NCBI GenBank assembly: GCA_013298565.1
Contig: JAAFIC010000003.1
Location: forward strand, 23,855 to 87,854
Length of the DNA stretch: 64,000 bases
DNA from: Alphaproteobacteria bacterium
Lineage (GTDB): Bacteria > Pseudomonadota > Alphaproteobacteria > Elsterales > Elsteraceae
Direction: 5' to 3'
In this document: positions 27,944 through 37,469 of the stretch, piece by piece
Numbering within the stretch: position 1 is the first letter of the stretch
How the letters are laid out: each line of letters starts with the position of its first letter
Notes under the pieces: model-generated
The model's input: the letters and a program-made list of their open reading frames with translations, nothing else
Told to the model about the DNA's origin: nothing
Databases searched by the model: none
Program-made: the position numbers and the translations under genes

Positions 27944-28870
27944 CTACGCAGACCGGGTTGCACTGAGCCGAGAATTGAGGGCTGCCATGCTTTCTCGTTC
28001 CGCCGCGCTGAAGGTTTGAATGAACTGCCGGGCTAAAACCGATTGCGGCTTGTGCCGCGCCCACAGTGCCTGCACGCGGTAGGTGAGGGGTTCACGCAAG
28101 GGTTTGATATCGACTAGGTTTGCTTGATCGGATGCGGCGGTATAGGCATCGACAATCGCAGCCCCCGCGCCCCGGCTAACCAACGACAGGGCAATGCGGT
28201 TCGTCTTCACTTCTATTTCCGGCATCAAGGCGATGTCGCTAACATTCAGCGCATTGTGCAGCAGCGCGCCCAAGGGATCGCCCGCGCTTAGGCCGATAAA
28301 GGGCCAGCTTGTCATGGCCGTAAGATCGACCGGGGAGGGTAGGTGGTTCGCCGTGCCCTTCTGAAAAATCGCGACCATCGCGCCGCTGGCAATTTCCTCC
28401 ATACTGAGGCCAGGGTGAGGCGTTGCATCGAAGGCGAAGCCTAAATCCACGTCCTGTACCAGCAGCGCATCGACCAAATCTTTATAATGGTGGGTTTCCA
28501 CCTCGAAGCTCACGTCTGGATGTTCCTTGCGGAACCGGGCGATCGCTTGGGGCATAAGATCAATGCAGAGAGCTGGAGAGGCTGCAATCCGCAGGCGGCC
28601 CGAGCGGCCATCCTTCAGGTTTCGCGCTAGCTTTTTAAGGCTCTCCAAGCCCGAATAGATCTTTTGCACTTCGGCGAATAGCGCAAGCCCCTCGGGCGTT
28701 GGGTGCAACCGCCCCCGGATGCGCTGGAATAGCGTAAGGCCAATCTGGTCTTCGGCGTGTTGCAGGATTTTCGTCACCGCTGGTTGCGACACGTTAAGCA
28801 CGCGCGCAGCTCCGCTGACCGTTCCGGTTACGATGATGGCGTGAAACACTTCAATGTGGCGTAGCCGCAT
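27944..28870 (-). CDS. LysR-family transcriptional regulator
   Basis: A 308-residue LysR protein with the N-terminal helix-turn-helix 'GTVSGAARVLNVSQPAVTKI' and a type 2 periplasmic-binding-like effector domain ('RLRIAASPALCIDLMPQAIA'). It converges with phoX across the terminator. Overall it resembles LysR regulators of amino-acid or opine catabolism, but the effector cannot be named from sequence. The adjacent Nudix gene downstream of its start lies on the same strand, with about 90 bases between. Confidence 0.9.
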   Translation of the reverse strand: MRLRHIEVFHAIIVTGTVSGAARVLNVSQPAVTKILQHAEDQIGLTLFQRIRGRLHPTPEGLALFAEVQKIYSGLESLKKLARNLKDGRSGRLRIAASPALCIDLMPQAIARFRKEHPDVSFEVETHHYKDLVDALLVQDVDLGFAFDATPHPGLSMEEIASGAMVAIFQKGTANHLPSPVDLTAMTSWPFIGLSAGDPLGALLHNALNVSDIALMPEIEVKTNRIALSLVSRGAGAAIVDAYTAASDQANLVDIKPLREPLTYRVQALWARHKPQSVLARQFIQTFSAAERESMAALNSRLSATRSA

Positions 28871-28958
28871 TCCACCCAGGCCCCTCTAACATTTATCTCA
28901 CTTTTTAACCTAGCGCAGATTGGTCGCAGCGAAAGAGTTATATGAGATTCCCTGAAAG

Positions 28959-29363
28959 TTATGGAGTACCGAGGCGGCTTAAGACAAAATCGAACAGCGG
29001 TGGCACTTCGGCAATATGGGGTATGCCCGCCAAATCCGCCCGATTAAGCCAGCGGGCATCGGCAGCGTCATCAGCGGCCCGCAACAACCCGCGTGGGTTG
29101 CTGCCTAACACCGGCACTAAAATGTAATGAAACCCCTCTGAAATCGCTTCTAAAGGCGGCAGCGCCTCGAAGAAATCGGCAACAATCCCGGTTTCCTCCC
29201 TCAACTCGCGCCCGGCGGCAGCGAACAGGCGCTCGCCAGCTTCCAGCTTACCACCGGGAAAGCCCCAGAGGCCGCGATTAGGCGGTTTGCCGCGTTCCAC
29301 CAGCAGCACGCGGTTGCTCTGGCACACGAGCGCGAGAACACCCACGCGCGGGGTGGCGCTCAT
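28959..29363 (-). CDS. Nudix hydrolase
   Basis: A 134-residue Nudix protein. The Nudix box is intact: 'GKLEAGERLFAAAGRELREE' followed by TGI, fitting GX5EX7REUXEEXGU. The preceding 'PPNRGLWGFPGGK' is typical of MutT/ADP-ribose-type family members. It hydrolyses a nucleoside diphosphate linked to another group, but the substrate is not evident. The start at MSATPR is chosen because the upstream extension of the frame reads into the tRNA-His gene. Confidence 0.9.
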   Translation of the reverse strand: MSATPRVGVLALVCQSNRVLLVERGKPPNRGLWGFPGGKLEAGERLFAAAGRELREETGIVADFFEALPPLEAISEGFHYILVPVLGSNPRGLLRAADDAADARWLNRADLAGIPHIAEVPPLFDFVLSRLGTP

Positions 29364-29411
29364 CGCAATAGCCTTAAAATATGCAGACAAATTTTCAGAG
29401 AAAACGTCTCC

Positions 29412-29488
29412 TGGGGCGAGTGACCGGACTTGAACCGGCGACATCCAGAATCACAATCTGGCGCTCTAACCAACTGAACTACACCCGC
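29412..29488 (-). tRNA. tRNA-His (GTG)
   Basis: The reverse strand folds as a complete cloverleaf: acceptor GCGGGTG/CACTCGC, D arm beginning GTTCAGTTGGTTAGAGC, anticodon arm CCAGA-TTGTGAT-TCTGG with anticodon GTG, and T arm GCCGG-TTCAAGT-CCGGT. C73 and an encoded CCA are present, and a G at 29489 is the -1 base expected of histidine tRNAs. Confidence 0.96.
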
Positions 29489-29647
29489 CGTCAGGAGAGG
29501 CGCTTTCCCTAATCTAATCCTATGAGCCTGTCAAGCGTTGGATCAAAACTTTTGTAAATGCCCAAATTTCGCGCAATGTGAGTATTTTTTTTTCAAATCA
29601 CTGACGGAATTCTGTGCACGACGCTCTTTTTCCAGGCTATGCCTTGC

Positions 29648-29663
29648 TGGCACGCAGTGTGCT
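29648..29663 (+). promoter_or_regulatory. Sigma54-type promoter of glnB
   Basis: TGGCACGCAGTGTGCT has the GG-N10-GC spacing of -24/-12 promoters (consensus TGGCAC-N5-TTGC) and lies about 65 bases before the glnB start. A full NtrC palindrome was not found upstream. Confidence 0.65.
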
Positions 29664-29665
29664 AA

Positions 29666-30064
<399 letters not shown>

Positions 30065-30129
30065 TTGATGCCTTAGCCTTATCCAATCCTTAACCTGTCG
30101 CCATTCAACCGAAAACGGGAAGATTACAG

Positions 30130-31539
30130 ATGTCCGACGCGAAAACCGTATTGTCGCTGATCCAGGAACATGGCGTGAGGTACGTTGACTTCCGCTTCAC
30201 TGATCCACGCGGCAAATGGCACCACACGGCGCAGCATATTGTCACGGTCGATGAAGACCTGCTGAATGAAGGCATTATGTTCGACGGCTCGTCGATTGCC
30301 GGCTGGAAGGCGATCAACGAATCCGACATGCTGCTAAAGCCGGATCTTTCGACTGCTGTCATGGATCCGTTCTCGGCCCAACCGCAGCTTATTCTGTTCT
30401 GCGACGTACTGGAGCCCTCGACGGGCCAAGCCTACAGCCGCGATCCGCGCTCCATCGCCAAGCGCGCCGAAGCCTTCATCATTGCGTCGGGCATCGGCGA
30501 TACCGTGTTCATGGGGCCGGAAGCCGAGTTTTTCGTGTTCGACGATGTGCGCTTCAAGCAGGGCCAAGCCGAAGGCTTTTACTATCTCGATAGCGAAGAG
30601 CTACCGCAGAACAGCGGCAAGGTCTACGAAAACGGTAATATGGGCTATCGCCCCGGCCCGAAAGGCGGCTATTTCCCCGTCGCCCCGGTCGATGGCGGCA
30701 CGGATTTGCGCGCTGAAATGCTCGATGCTATCGCAGGCATGGGTGTTGAAGTTGAAAAGCATCATCACGAAGTGGCCCCTGCCCAGCACGAGTTGGGGAT
30801 TAAGTTCTCCACGCTGCTGAAGTGTGCCGACGGGATGCAGATCTATAAGTACTGCGTGCAGAATGTTGCTCACGCTTACGGCAAGACCGCGACCTTTATG
30901 CCGAAGCCAATTTTCCAAGATAACGGCTCGGGGATGCACGTTCACCAGTCTATCTGGAAAGACGGCAAGCCGTTGTTTGCGGGCAACCTTTATGCCGATT
31001 TGTCGGAAATGGCGTTGTTCTACATCGGCGGTATCATTAAGCACGCCAAAGCGCTGAACGCTTTCACGAACCCCACCACGAATAGCTACAAGCGTTTGGT
31101 GCCGGGGTACGAAGCCCCCGTGCTGCTGGCCTATTCGTCGCGCAATCGGTCGGCTTCCTGCCGTATTCCGTTCGCGTCCAACCCGAAGGCCAAGCGTGTG
31201 GAAGTGCGCTTCCCCGATCCGCTGGCGAACCCGTACCTTGCGTATTCGGCCATGCTGATGGCAGGGATTGATGGGATCGTGAACAAGATCCATCCGGGTC
31301 AAGCCATGGATAAGAACCTGTACGATCTGCCGCCGGAAGAGCTGAAGGAAGTCCCCACGGTCTGCGGTTCGCTCCGCGAAGCCCTCGAAAGCCTAGCAAA
31401 AGACCGCGACTTCCTGAAGCGTGGCGATGTGTTCACCGATGATCAGATCGACTCGTACATCGACTTGAAGATGGAAGAGGTGATGCGTTTTGAAACTACC
31501 CCGCATCCGGTAGAATTTGAAATGTACTACAGCGCGTAA
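30130..31539 (+). CDS. glnA: Glutamine synthetase type I
   Basis: A 469-residue GSI enzyme. The signatures are '[19 protein letters not shown]', '[14 protein letters not shown]', '[16 protein letters not shown]' and '[19 protein letters not shown]', with '[11 protein letters not shown]' in the active site. The adenylylation-site tyrosine is in '[11 protein letters not shown]' near residue 398. The enzyme makes glutamine from glutamate and ammonia and is controlled by GlnE through P-II, encoded just upstream. A strong terminator follows. Confidence 0.98.
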   Translation: MSDAKTVLSLIQEHGVRYVDFRFTDPRGKWHHTAQHIVTVDEDLLNEGIMFDGSSIAGWKAINESDMLLKPDLSTAVMDPFSAQPQLILFCDVLEPSTGQAYSRDPRSIAKRAEAFIIASGIGDTVFMGPEAEFFVFDDVRFKQGQAEGFYYLDSEELPQNSGKVYENGNMGYRPGPKGGYFPVAPVDGGTDLRAEMLDAIAGMGVEVEKHHHEVAPAQHELGIKFSTLLKCADGMQIYKYCVQNVAHAYGKTATFMPKPIFQDNGSGMHVHQSIWKDGKPLFAGNLYADLSEMALFYIGGIIKHAKALNAFTNPTTNSYKRLVPGYEAPVLLAYSSRNRSASCRIPFASNPKAKRVEVRFPDPLANPYLAYSAMLMAGIDGIVNKIHPGQAMDKNLYDLPPEELKEVPTVCGSLREALESLAKDRDFLKRGDVFTDDQIDSYIDLKMEEVMRFETTPHPVEFEMYYSA

Positions 31540-31563
31540 CAATCTGACTCGTGTTGAAATTGT

Positions 31564-31601
31564 CCCCCGCTGCCAAATCGGCAGTGGGGGATTATTTTTA
31601 T
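31564..31601 (+). terminator. Rho-independent terminator after glnA
   Basis: CCCCCGCTGCC (31564-31574) pairs with GGCAGTGGGGG (31580-31590) with a single G-U pair and a 5-base loop, followed by ATTATTTTTA. Confidence 0.92.
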
Positions 31602-31735
31602 GGAATAAACCAGGGGTCTCTAGCTAAATTTCGCTGGCGTCAATCAAGCGTTCGTGATTCAGTCGAAGCGCGTCTTACGCATGGAGAGAAACAACACTCC
31701 ATCCAGATCAATAGGTTCCAGGGGACGGTTTACCC

Positions 31736-32383
31736 ATGATGCGAGGAATGGCGGCGAAAGGGGGTAACTCTCCCCAGGCCAGTGGCGCCCACCGGGATAA
31801 GCGCTATACCATTCCCACGCTTTCAGTGGACCTGTTTGCAACCGTTTTTGAAACGCTGCGCTGGTCCTTCTCTCATATGATTCTGAAAGAGTATCAAGGT
31901 CCGCTCGAAGTGGGAGCCATTTTTCATGGGGCTTTCACCTTCCCCAACCGCACCACGGTAGGCTTGTTTGAAGGCAAGGTGGCGCGGGCCGATACAGGCA
32001 AACAGTTACTGGGGATCGAGTTTACCTGGATTAGTAAAGAGGGCTTTGCTCTCATGGAGTATATGCACTCGCTGCGCCCGGAGGATAACCCTGATAAGGG
32101 TGATCCGATGCGTGTGACGATGAATTACCCCACGATCAACTGGTCGTTATCGGGGATGCTGCTGGGTGAATATGATCCGCCCGAAGGTGTGAAGCCGGAT
32201 ATGCAGTTGCGCGGCATCATCCGTACTGAGAAATCCCAAGAAAGCGGGATTTTCACGGCCAAAGTCGTGCGCGCCAACGCCGTACGGCGCACCTTGGCGC
32301 TCACCTTTACCTCGCTATCGTCTGAACTCTTCGACATGCTGGAAACAGCGATTAAAAAGCACCCGTCGCTTCCCGATATGTAA
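31736..32383 (+). CDS. PilZ-like protein with two related halves
   Basis: A 215-residue protein whose halves resemble each other: 'WSFSHMILKEYQGPLEVGAI' (about 44-64) and 'WSLSGMLLGEYDPPEGVKPD' (about 137-157). The second carries the PilZ NxSxxG-like motif 'NWSLSGMLLG', and an R-rich segment (HRDKRY near residue 20) resembles the RxxxR c-di-GMP-binding motif. I infer tandem PilZ-type barrels and possible c-di-GMP binding. No signal peptide or membrane helix is seen. ATG codons at 31736, 31739 and 31748 are all possible. It converges with opgH. Confidence 0.6.
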   Translation: MMRGMAAKGGNSPQASGAHRDKRYTIPTLSVDLFATVFETLRWSFSHMILKEYQGPLEVGAIFHGAFTFPNRTTVGLFEGKVARADTGKQLLGIEFTWISKEGFALMEYMHSLRPEDNPDKGDPMRVTMNYPTINWSLSGMLLGEYDPPEGVKPDMQLRGIIRTEKSQESGIFTAKVVRANAVRRTLALTFTSLSSELFDMLETAIKKHPSLPDM

Positions 32384-32388
32384 GGGCT

Positions 32389-34170
32389 TTAGCGCGGGCC
32401 AATGGCCCCCGGCAAGCGGTGAACCGGCGCACTCGGTGCAAGCTCCTCGGGAATCGCCAAAATCCCCCAACGATGACAGAGCGCGCCGAGGCTTGGCGCT
32501 GACGTCAGCACGCACAGCGGGATCGCGAGCAGATAGGCCGCCAGCAGCGGTGCAGCCCACGGCAGTGCGCCTGGTGCGCCGATCCACAGGCCAATTCCGA
32601 ACAGGCACCCGAACAGCGTTGGGAACCACAGGCCCCGAACGGCCTGCCGCCAGCTTACCCGATAGCCCTGGCGCTGCTGCGCGTCCCACCCCACGGCTTT
32701 GCCGAACAGCAGCCCAACCATAAAGCGGGTTTCGATCAGGCTGATGACCGGGGCGAACAGCGTCATCAACACCAACTCGATCAACGCCCCGCCAACGAGT
32801 CGCAGAGTGCCGCCGTAGCGTTGGCGCTCGCGGCGCTGGAGCAGCAGATCAATCACACCCAAAACCTTGGGGGAGAGGCTAAGGCTCATCATCACCCCGA
32901 ACAAGGTTAGCCCCAACTCCGCCGGGTAGGGGGCCGGTCCTGCCGGCAGATAGGCTTGCGCCAAGCCGAACAGCAAAAAGCCCATCCACGCGGGTGCGCC
33001 AACGTACATCAAGATCGCCAGGAGGATTTGAATGCGCGAGACGAGGCGCAGCCCCGGCAGGCCCAGTAGTTGAAAATACTGCATATTGCCCTGGCACCAA
33101 CGCAGGTCTCGCTTAACGAAATCGGGCAGGGCGGGCGGGTTTTCTTCCCAGCTTGCGCCTTCTTCCGGCACGACGCGCACCTCGTATCCGGCGCGGCGCA
33201 AGAGGGCGGCCTCCACTTGGTCGTGGGAAAGGATTAAGCCCCCGAGCGGTGGTTTTCCGGCCAGCACGGGAAGCTCGCACGCATCCCGGAACGGCGCGAG
33301 GCGGATTAGGGCATTATGCCCCCAGAATGGCCCGCAGTCGCCCTGCCACCAGGCACCGCCCATTGTGTAGGTCCGCATCCCCTGGCGCATCCCAAACTGG
33401 AAGGCGCGCGCAAAAAAACTCCCCGACGGCATCCCGACGACGAGAGTTTGCAGCAGCCCCACCTGCGGGAAGGTTTGCAGACTGCGGACAAGGCGCAAAA
33501 TCGCGTCCGCCCCCATCAGGCTGTCGGCATCAAGCGGCAGGAAGAAATCATAGCCCTCGCCGTAGCGGGTGAGAAAATCGCGAACATTCCCGGCCTTGAA
33601 GCCCGTATTGTCGGTACGGCGGCGGTAGATCAACTCTTCGGGGTGGGCATCGCTCGCTTTCCAGGCGGCGAAAGCGGCTTCTTCGGTCGCAGCCGCGTCC
33701 GGGCGGGAGGTGTCGGAGAGCAGGAAGAAGTGGAACTGCCGCCCCCAGCCGTTAGTCTCCAAATCGGCGCGCATCAGGCACAGCCGAGCAATCACTGCCT
33801 CCGGGTCTTCATGGCGAATGGTCATGGTGATGGCCGTGCGTGTAGTGATGGGCCTGCGGTCGCTCATGGGCACGAGGCGCGGGTTGACCGTCGCCACCGG
33901 ATCAACCCCCAACCGTCCCGCCACATGCACCAACCCAAAGCCGATCAGCGCGTTCCAAAACCCCAGCACGGTCCACGGTAGGCTTAGGATGAAGCAAGTG
34001 AGCGCGCCGATTTCGGCCCAACTCCAGCCGTTCACGTCCAGAATTTGCACCATCATCGCCGTCACGATCAGACCGAGACCGAAGCAGAGCACTAGCATCA
34101 GTCCGCGCCGCAGCCCCATCGCAGGGGGGCGCGTCGTGTCGGCATTGGGGCGGGCGGTTCGGTCGGTCAT
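32389..34170 (-). CDS. opgH: Glucan biosynthesis glucosyltransferase OpgH (MdoH)
   Basis: A 593-residue inner-membrane GT2 enzyme that makes the beta-glucan backbone of osmoregulated periplasmic glucans from UDP-glucose. Membrane helices lie near residues 20-40 and 50-75 and in a cluster at 345-520. The catalytic motifs 'LDADSLM', 'SHDQVEAALLRR' and 'DLRWCQGNMQ' (QxxRW type) are present. The start at MTDRTA is preferred over an upstream ATG at 34212. No opgG is visible next to it. It is divergent from the dehydrogenase gene at 34275. Confidence 0.93.
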   Translation of the reverse strand: MTDRTARPNADTTRPPAMGLRRGLMLVLCFGLGLIVTAMMVQILDVNGWSWAEIGALTCFILSLPWTVLGFWNALIGFGLVHVAGRLGVDPVATVNPRLVPMSDRRPITTRTAITMTIRHEDPEAVIARLCLMRADLETNGWGRQFHFFLLSDTSRPDAAATEEAAFAAWKASDAHPEELIYRRRTDNTGFKAGNVRDFLTRYGEGYDFFLPLDADSLMGADAILRLVRSLQTFPQVGLLQTLVVGMPSGSFFARAFQFGMRQGMRTYTMGGAWWQGDCGPFWGHNALIRLAPFRDACELPVLAGKPPLGGLILSHDQVEAALLRRAGYEVRVVPEEGASWEENPPALPDFVKRDLRWCQGNMQYFQLLGLPGLRLVSRIQILLAILMYVGAPAWMGFLLFGLAQAYLPAGPAPYPAELGLTLFGVMMSLSLSPKVLGVIDLLLQRRERQRYGGTLRLVGGALIELVLMTLFAPVISLIETRFMVGLLFGKAVGWDAQQRQGYRVSWRQAVRGLWFPTLFGCLFGIGLWIGAPGALPWAAPLLAAYLLAIPLCVLTSAPSLGALCHRWGILAIPEELAPSAPVHRLPGAIGPR

Positions 34171-34274
34171 CGTGTCTCTCGGTGGGGTTAAAATATAAGG
34201 GGCCACTGGCAATTCCGCGTCAGCTTCCTATAGTCCTTTCCGGCCCATCGCCGGAAGCCTAGGAGTGTTGTAGC

Positions 34275-35249
34275 GTGACAGATGCCGCCCTCGCCCTTTG
34301 GTACGTTGCACCGGGGAAAATAGATGCGCGTCCAGCGGCGTTGGGATTAGGAAATTTGCGGCTGCGAACGCTTTATTCCGGGGTGAGCCGGGGTACCGAG
34401 CGCCTTGTGCTGAACGGCCAGATTCCCCCCAGCGAAGCCGAGCGGATGCGCGTTCCGGCCCAGGAGGGCGATTTTCCGTTCCCGGTGAAATATGGCTACT
34501 GCTGCGTGGCGGAGGTCATTGAGGGGCCAGACCCGTGGCAGGGGCAGCGCGTCTTCACCCTCCACCCGCATCAAACTCTGTTTCAGGCCGATGCCGCGCG
34601 GGTTACGCTATTGCCGCCCGGTCTTCCTCCAGCGCGCGCGGTTCTGGCGGCCAATATGGAAACCGCGTTGAATGCCATATGGGATTCCGGGGCGGGGCCT
34701 GCCGACCGGATTGCGGTTGTCGGCGGCGGGTCTGTAGGAGTGTTGATCGCCGCCCTGGCGGCGGGCCTGCCGGGGGCAGCGGTAACGCTGCTCGACCCGG
34801 ACCCCGCTCGGCAGGCGCTGGCGGTTAATTTCGGTGTTGGCATCAATGCCGCCGCCGCCCAAGACGCCGATGTGGTCTTCCACGCCTCCGGGGTGGCTGC
34901 CGGGCTGCAAACCGCGCTTGATCTCGCGGGGATGGAAGCCAATGTGGTCGAACTCAGTTGGTACGGCACCAAGCCGATTGCGGTGTCCCTCGGCGGGGCG
35001 TTTCATAGTAAGCGCTTACGACTCATCTCCTCCCAGGTGGGGCAGGTGTCGCCAGGGCGTCGGCCTCGCTGGAGCTACGGGCGGCGGTTGATGGCAGCGC
35101 TTGCGTTGCTGGCCGATGCGCGCTTCGATGCGCTGTTATCGGCACCGATTCCCTTTGCCGAGGCATCCAAACGGCTGCCTCGGCTGTTGTCCGAAGGGGG
35201 CAGCGCGCTTATGCCCCTTATTTCCTACCCCACCGAAGGAGTGCGCTGA
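34275..35249 (+). CDS. MDR-family dehydrogenase of a putative pterin-like cluster
   Basis: A 324-residue medium-chain dehydrogenase/reductase. The Rossmann motif is 'AVVGGGSVGVLIAALAAGL' near residue 145, and the N-terminal GroES-like part has 'LYSGVSRGTERLVLNGQIP'. In place of the zinc-enzyme GHE motif there is 'YGYCCVAEV', and the structural-zinc cysteines are missing, as in BchC-like and quinone-reductase-like MDRs. A GTG start follows GGAGTG. It leads a tightly packed four-gene operon (stop and next ATG are adjacent) with a PTPS-fold protein, a glycosyltransferase and a methyltransferase. The substrate is unknown. Confidence 0.8.
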   Translation: MTDAALALWYVAPGKIDARPAALGLGNLRLRTLYSGVSRGTERLVLNGQIPPSEAERMRVPAQEGDFPFPVKYGYCCVAEVIEGPDPWQGQRVFTLHPHQTLFQADAARVTLLPPGLPPARAVLAANMETALNAIWDSGAGPADRIAVVGGGSVGVLIAALAAGLPGAAVTLLDPDPARQALAVNFGVGINAAAAQDADVVFHASGVAAGLQTALDLAGMEANVVELSWYGTKPIAVSLGGAFHSKRLRLISSQVGQVSPGRRPRWSYGRRLMAALALLADARFDALLSAPIPFAEASKRLPRLLSEGGSALMPLISYPTEGVR

Positions 35250-35651
35250 ATGTTTGCGCTGGAAGTTCGAGACCATATTATGATTGCCCACAGTCTGCCG
35301 CGCCCGGTGTTCGGCCCGGCGCAGGGGCTGCACGGCGCGACCTTCATTGTCGATGTCGCCTTCTTTCGGGCGGAGTTGGACCAGGATAACCTTGTCGTCG
35401 ATATTGGCCTTGCGGCAGACGCGCTGAAGCAGCTGTTAGCGCCGCTGAATTATCAGAACCTCGATGCGGTTCCGGTGCTGGCGGGTAAGATCACCACCAC
35501 CGAGTTTCTGGCCCGCTATATCTTCGACGGGATGCGCGCTGCCGTTCAGGCCGGTGCCCTTGGCCCCTACGCGGGCGGGTTGGATAAGATCCGCGTTAGC
35601 CTCGAAGAATCCCACGTTGCCCGCGCTTGGTACGAAGGGACGATTGCGTGA
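35250..35651 (+). CDS. PTPS/QueD-fold protein with degraded active site
   Basis: A 133-residue protein with the 6-pyruvoyl-tetrahydropterin synthase fold: 'IMIAHSL' (H14), 'GLHGATFIVDVAFF' (H28), 'VVDIGLAADALKQLL', 'LNYQNLD', 'TTTEFLARYI' and 'VSLEESHVARAWYEG'. In active family members the zinc site is H, HGH and the catalytic residues are a cysteine and an Asp-His pair. Here the second H of HGH is A30, the cysteine position is A24 and the LDH motif is L-N-Y (66-68). The enzyme therefore cannot use the standard mechanism. It sits directly between the MDR and glycosyltransferase genes and overlaps the latter by GTGA. Confidence 0.82.
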   Translation: MFALEVRDHIMIAHSLPRPVFGPAQGLHGATFIVDVAFFRAELDQDNLVVDIGLAADALKQLLAPLNYQNLDAVPVLAGKITTTEFLARYIFDGMRAAVQAGALGPYAGGLDKIRVSLEESHVARAWYEGTIA

Positions 35652-36667
35652 CGGCTGTTTTCGTTTATCCGGGCGATCTCGATCAGCCAACGGGCGGCTA
35701 TCGTTATGACGCGGCCCTGTTGCGGGAATGGGCGGCAGCGGGGGTGAGCGTAACCGCGATCAGTCTGCCGGGGAGCTACCCCCATCCCTCCGAGGCCGAT
35801 TTGGCTGCCGCTCAGGCACTGCTGGCCTCAGTCCCCGCCGATGTGCCAATTTTGATCGACGGCCTCGCTTTTGCCGTGCTGCCGGGGGCATGGCTCGACC
35901 GTTTGGGCAAGCGCTGGCAGGCGCTTATCCATCACCCACTATGCCTCGAAACCGGGCTAGACCCGGCGCAGGCGGCGGCGTTAGAGGCTGGCGAGCGCGA
36001 AGCCCTGAGCCGGGCGGAACTGGTCGTCGTGACTAGCCGAGCGACCGGGGAAACGCTGCATACGCTCTTTTCCGTGCCTGAGAATAAGATTCTGCTCGCG
36101 CCGCCCGGAATCATCCGCTACCGCCGCGCGGCCCCCCAGGGGGTGCCGATGATTTTGAGCGTAGGGGCGATCAGCCCGCGCAAGAATTTCGATGGGTTGG
36201 TGGCGGCGTTGGCGATGGTGCAAGATTTGGCTTGGACGGCGATCATTGTCGGCTCCGACGCCCATTCGCCAGAAACGGGGGCCGCGCTGCGGGCGCAAAT
36301 CGCAGCCCTTGGGCTTGGCGATCGGATCACCCTCACGGGCGCGCTAACGGGGCCTGCGCTGGAAGATGCCTATGCGCGCGCCGCGTTCTACGCTCACGCC
36401 GCCCATTACGAAGGGTTCGGCATGGCCTTGGCCGACGCGCTCGCCTCCGGTTTGCCGACAGTGGCCTCGACGGGCGGCGCGGTAGGGGATTGGCTGCCGG
36501 AGGGGGCAGCGTTGCGGGCAACCCCGACAGCGGTGTCGCTTGGGGAGAATCTGCGCCGCCTGCTGACCGATGCCGCGCTGGCCGGCCGCCTCGCGGAGGC
36601 AGGCCGGGCGATTGAGTTTCCAACCTGGGCCGGTAGCGCGGCCAAGATTGCGGAGCGCTGGGTATGA
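35648..36667 (+). CDS. GT4-family glycosyltransferase
   Basis: A 339-residue GT-B glycosyltransferase. The C-terminal nucleotide-sugar half has 'MILSVGAISPRKNFDGLVAA', 'DRITLTGALTGPALEDAYAR' and the EX7E motif 'HYEGFGMALADALASGLPTV'. The N-terminal half is short. There is no membrane segment, so it probably glycosylates a soluble small molecule. The GTG at 35648 overlaps the stop of the PTPS-like gene, and the stop overlaps the methyltransferase start (ATGA), so all four genes are co-translated. The sugar and acceptor are unknown. Confidence 0.85.
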   Translation: MTAVFVYPGDLDQPTGGYRYDAALLREWAAAGVSVTAISLPGSYPHPSEADLAAAQALLASVPADVPILIDGLAFAVLPGAWLDRLGKRWQALIHHPLCLETGLDPAQAAALEAGEREALSRAELVVVTSRATGETLHTLFSVPENKILLAPPGIIRYRRAAPQGVPMILSVGAISPRKNFDGLVAALAMVQDLAWTAIIVGSDAHSPETGAALRAQIAALGLGDRITLTGALTGPALEDAYARAAFYAHAAHYEGFGMALADALASGLPTVASTGGAVGDWLPEGAALRATPTAVSLGENLRRLLTDAALAGRLAEAGRAIEFPTWAGSAAKIAERWV

Positions 36668-37452
36668 GTGGGTTTTCTGCCGATTGGCTCGATCTACGCG
36701 CCCCTGCCGATGCGGCAGCGCGTGATGCTGGATTGCTGGCGGAGGTTTCCCGCCTCGCCCCGCGCCGGATTCTGGATCTCGGGTGCGGGACGGGCGCGAT
36801 GCTGGCTACCTTACGCCCGCACCTCGCCCCCGGCAGTTCCTGGGTATTGGTCGATGGCGACGCCGGGTTGCTGGAGGAAGCGGCGTTCCGAGGCGCGGCC
36901 CTGCGGATACAAGACCCTGGCCTCAACGTCACCTGCCTCCACCGCAACCTTGTGGAAGACCCGTTGCCGCTCACGGAAGCCTTGCCCGATCTGGTGACGG
37001 CGACGGCGCTGTTCGATCTGGTCTCGGCCCCCTGGTTGGGGCGTTTCCTCGATGCTTTGGCTGCCCGGCGCTTACCGCTCTATGCCGCTCTATCCTATGA
37101 CGGCGTGATGCGGTGGGAACCGACGCATCCCAAGGATGATGCGATCATGGCGGGCTTCAACCGGCATCAACAGACCGAAAAAGGCTTCGGCGGCCCCGCC
37201 CTCGGCCCGCTCGCCCCCGGTGTTATGCAGAGGGGGCTTGAGGCGCGCGGCTACCGCGTTCTCACTGCCGGCAGCCCGTGGCGGGTAGGGCCAGAACAGG
37301 CCGCGATGATTGCCGCCTTGATCGACGGCATTGCCTTGGCAGCGCAAGAGGAAGGGTCGGTTGCCGATTGGCAGGCTTGGCAGACAGCTCGGCACACCGC
37401 AACCCGCCTCTGCGTCATCGGTCATACGGACCTGTTGGCGTTGCCGGGTTAA
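36664..37452 (+). CDS. Class I SAM-dependent methyltransferase
   Basis: A 262-residue methyltransferase. SAM-binding motif I is 'ILDLGCGTGAML' near residue 38, and the acidic residue of motif II is in 'WVLVDGDAGLLEE'. Later, 'ADLVTATALFDLVSAPWLGR'-like sequence (DLVTATALFDLVSAPW) gives motif IV, and 'WEPTHPKDDAIMAGFNRHQ' is characteristic of this cluster type. ATGA overlap couples it to the glycosyltransferase. It is the last gene of the operon and converges with the cytochrome b561 gene after 17 bases. It presumably methylates the cluster product. Confidence 0.83.
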   Translation: MSGFSADWLDLRAPADAAARDAGLLAEVSRLAPRRILDLGCGTGAMLATLRPHLAPGSSWVLVDGDAGLLEEAAFRGAALRIQDPGLNVTCLHRNLVEDPLPLTEALPDLVTATALFDLVSAPWLGRFLDALAARRLPLYAALSYDGVMRWEPTHPKDDAIMAGFNRHQQTEKGFGGPALGPLAPGVMQRGLEARGYRVLTAGSPWRVGPEQAAMIAALIDGIALAAQEEGSVADWQAWQTARHTATRLCVIGHTDLLALPG

Positions 37453-37469
37453 TCCGTGAAAGCTACCGC

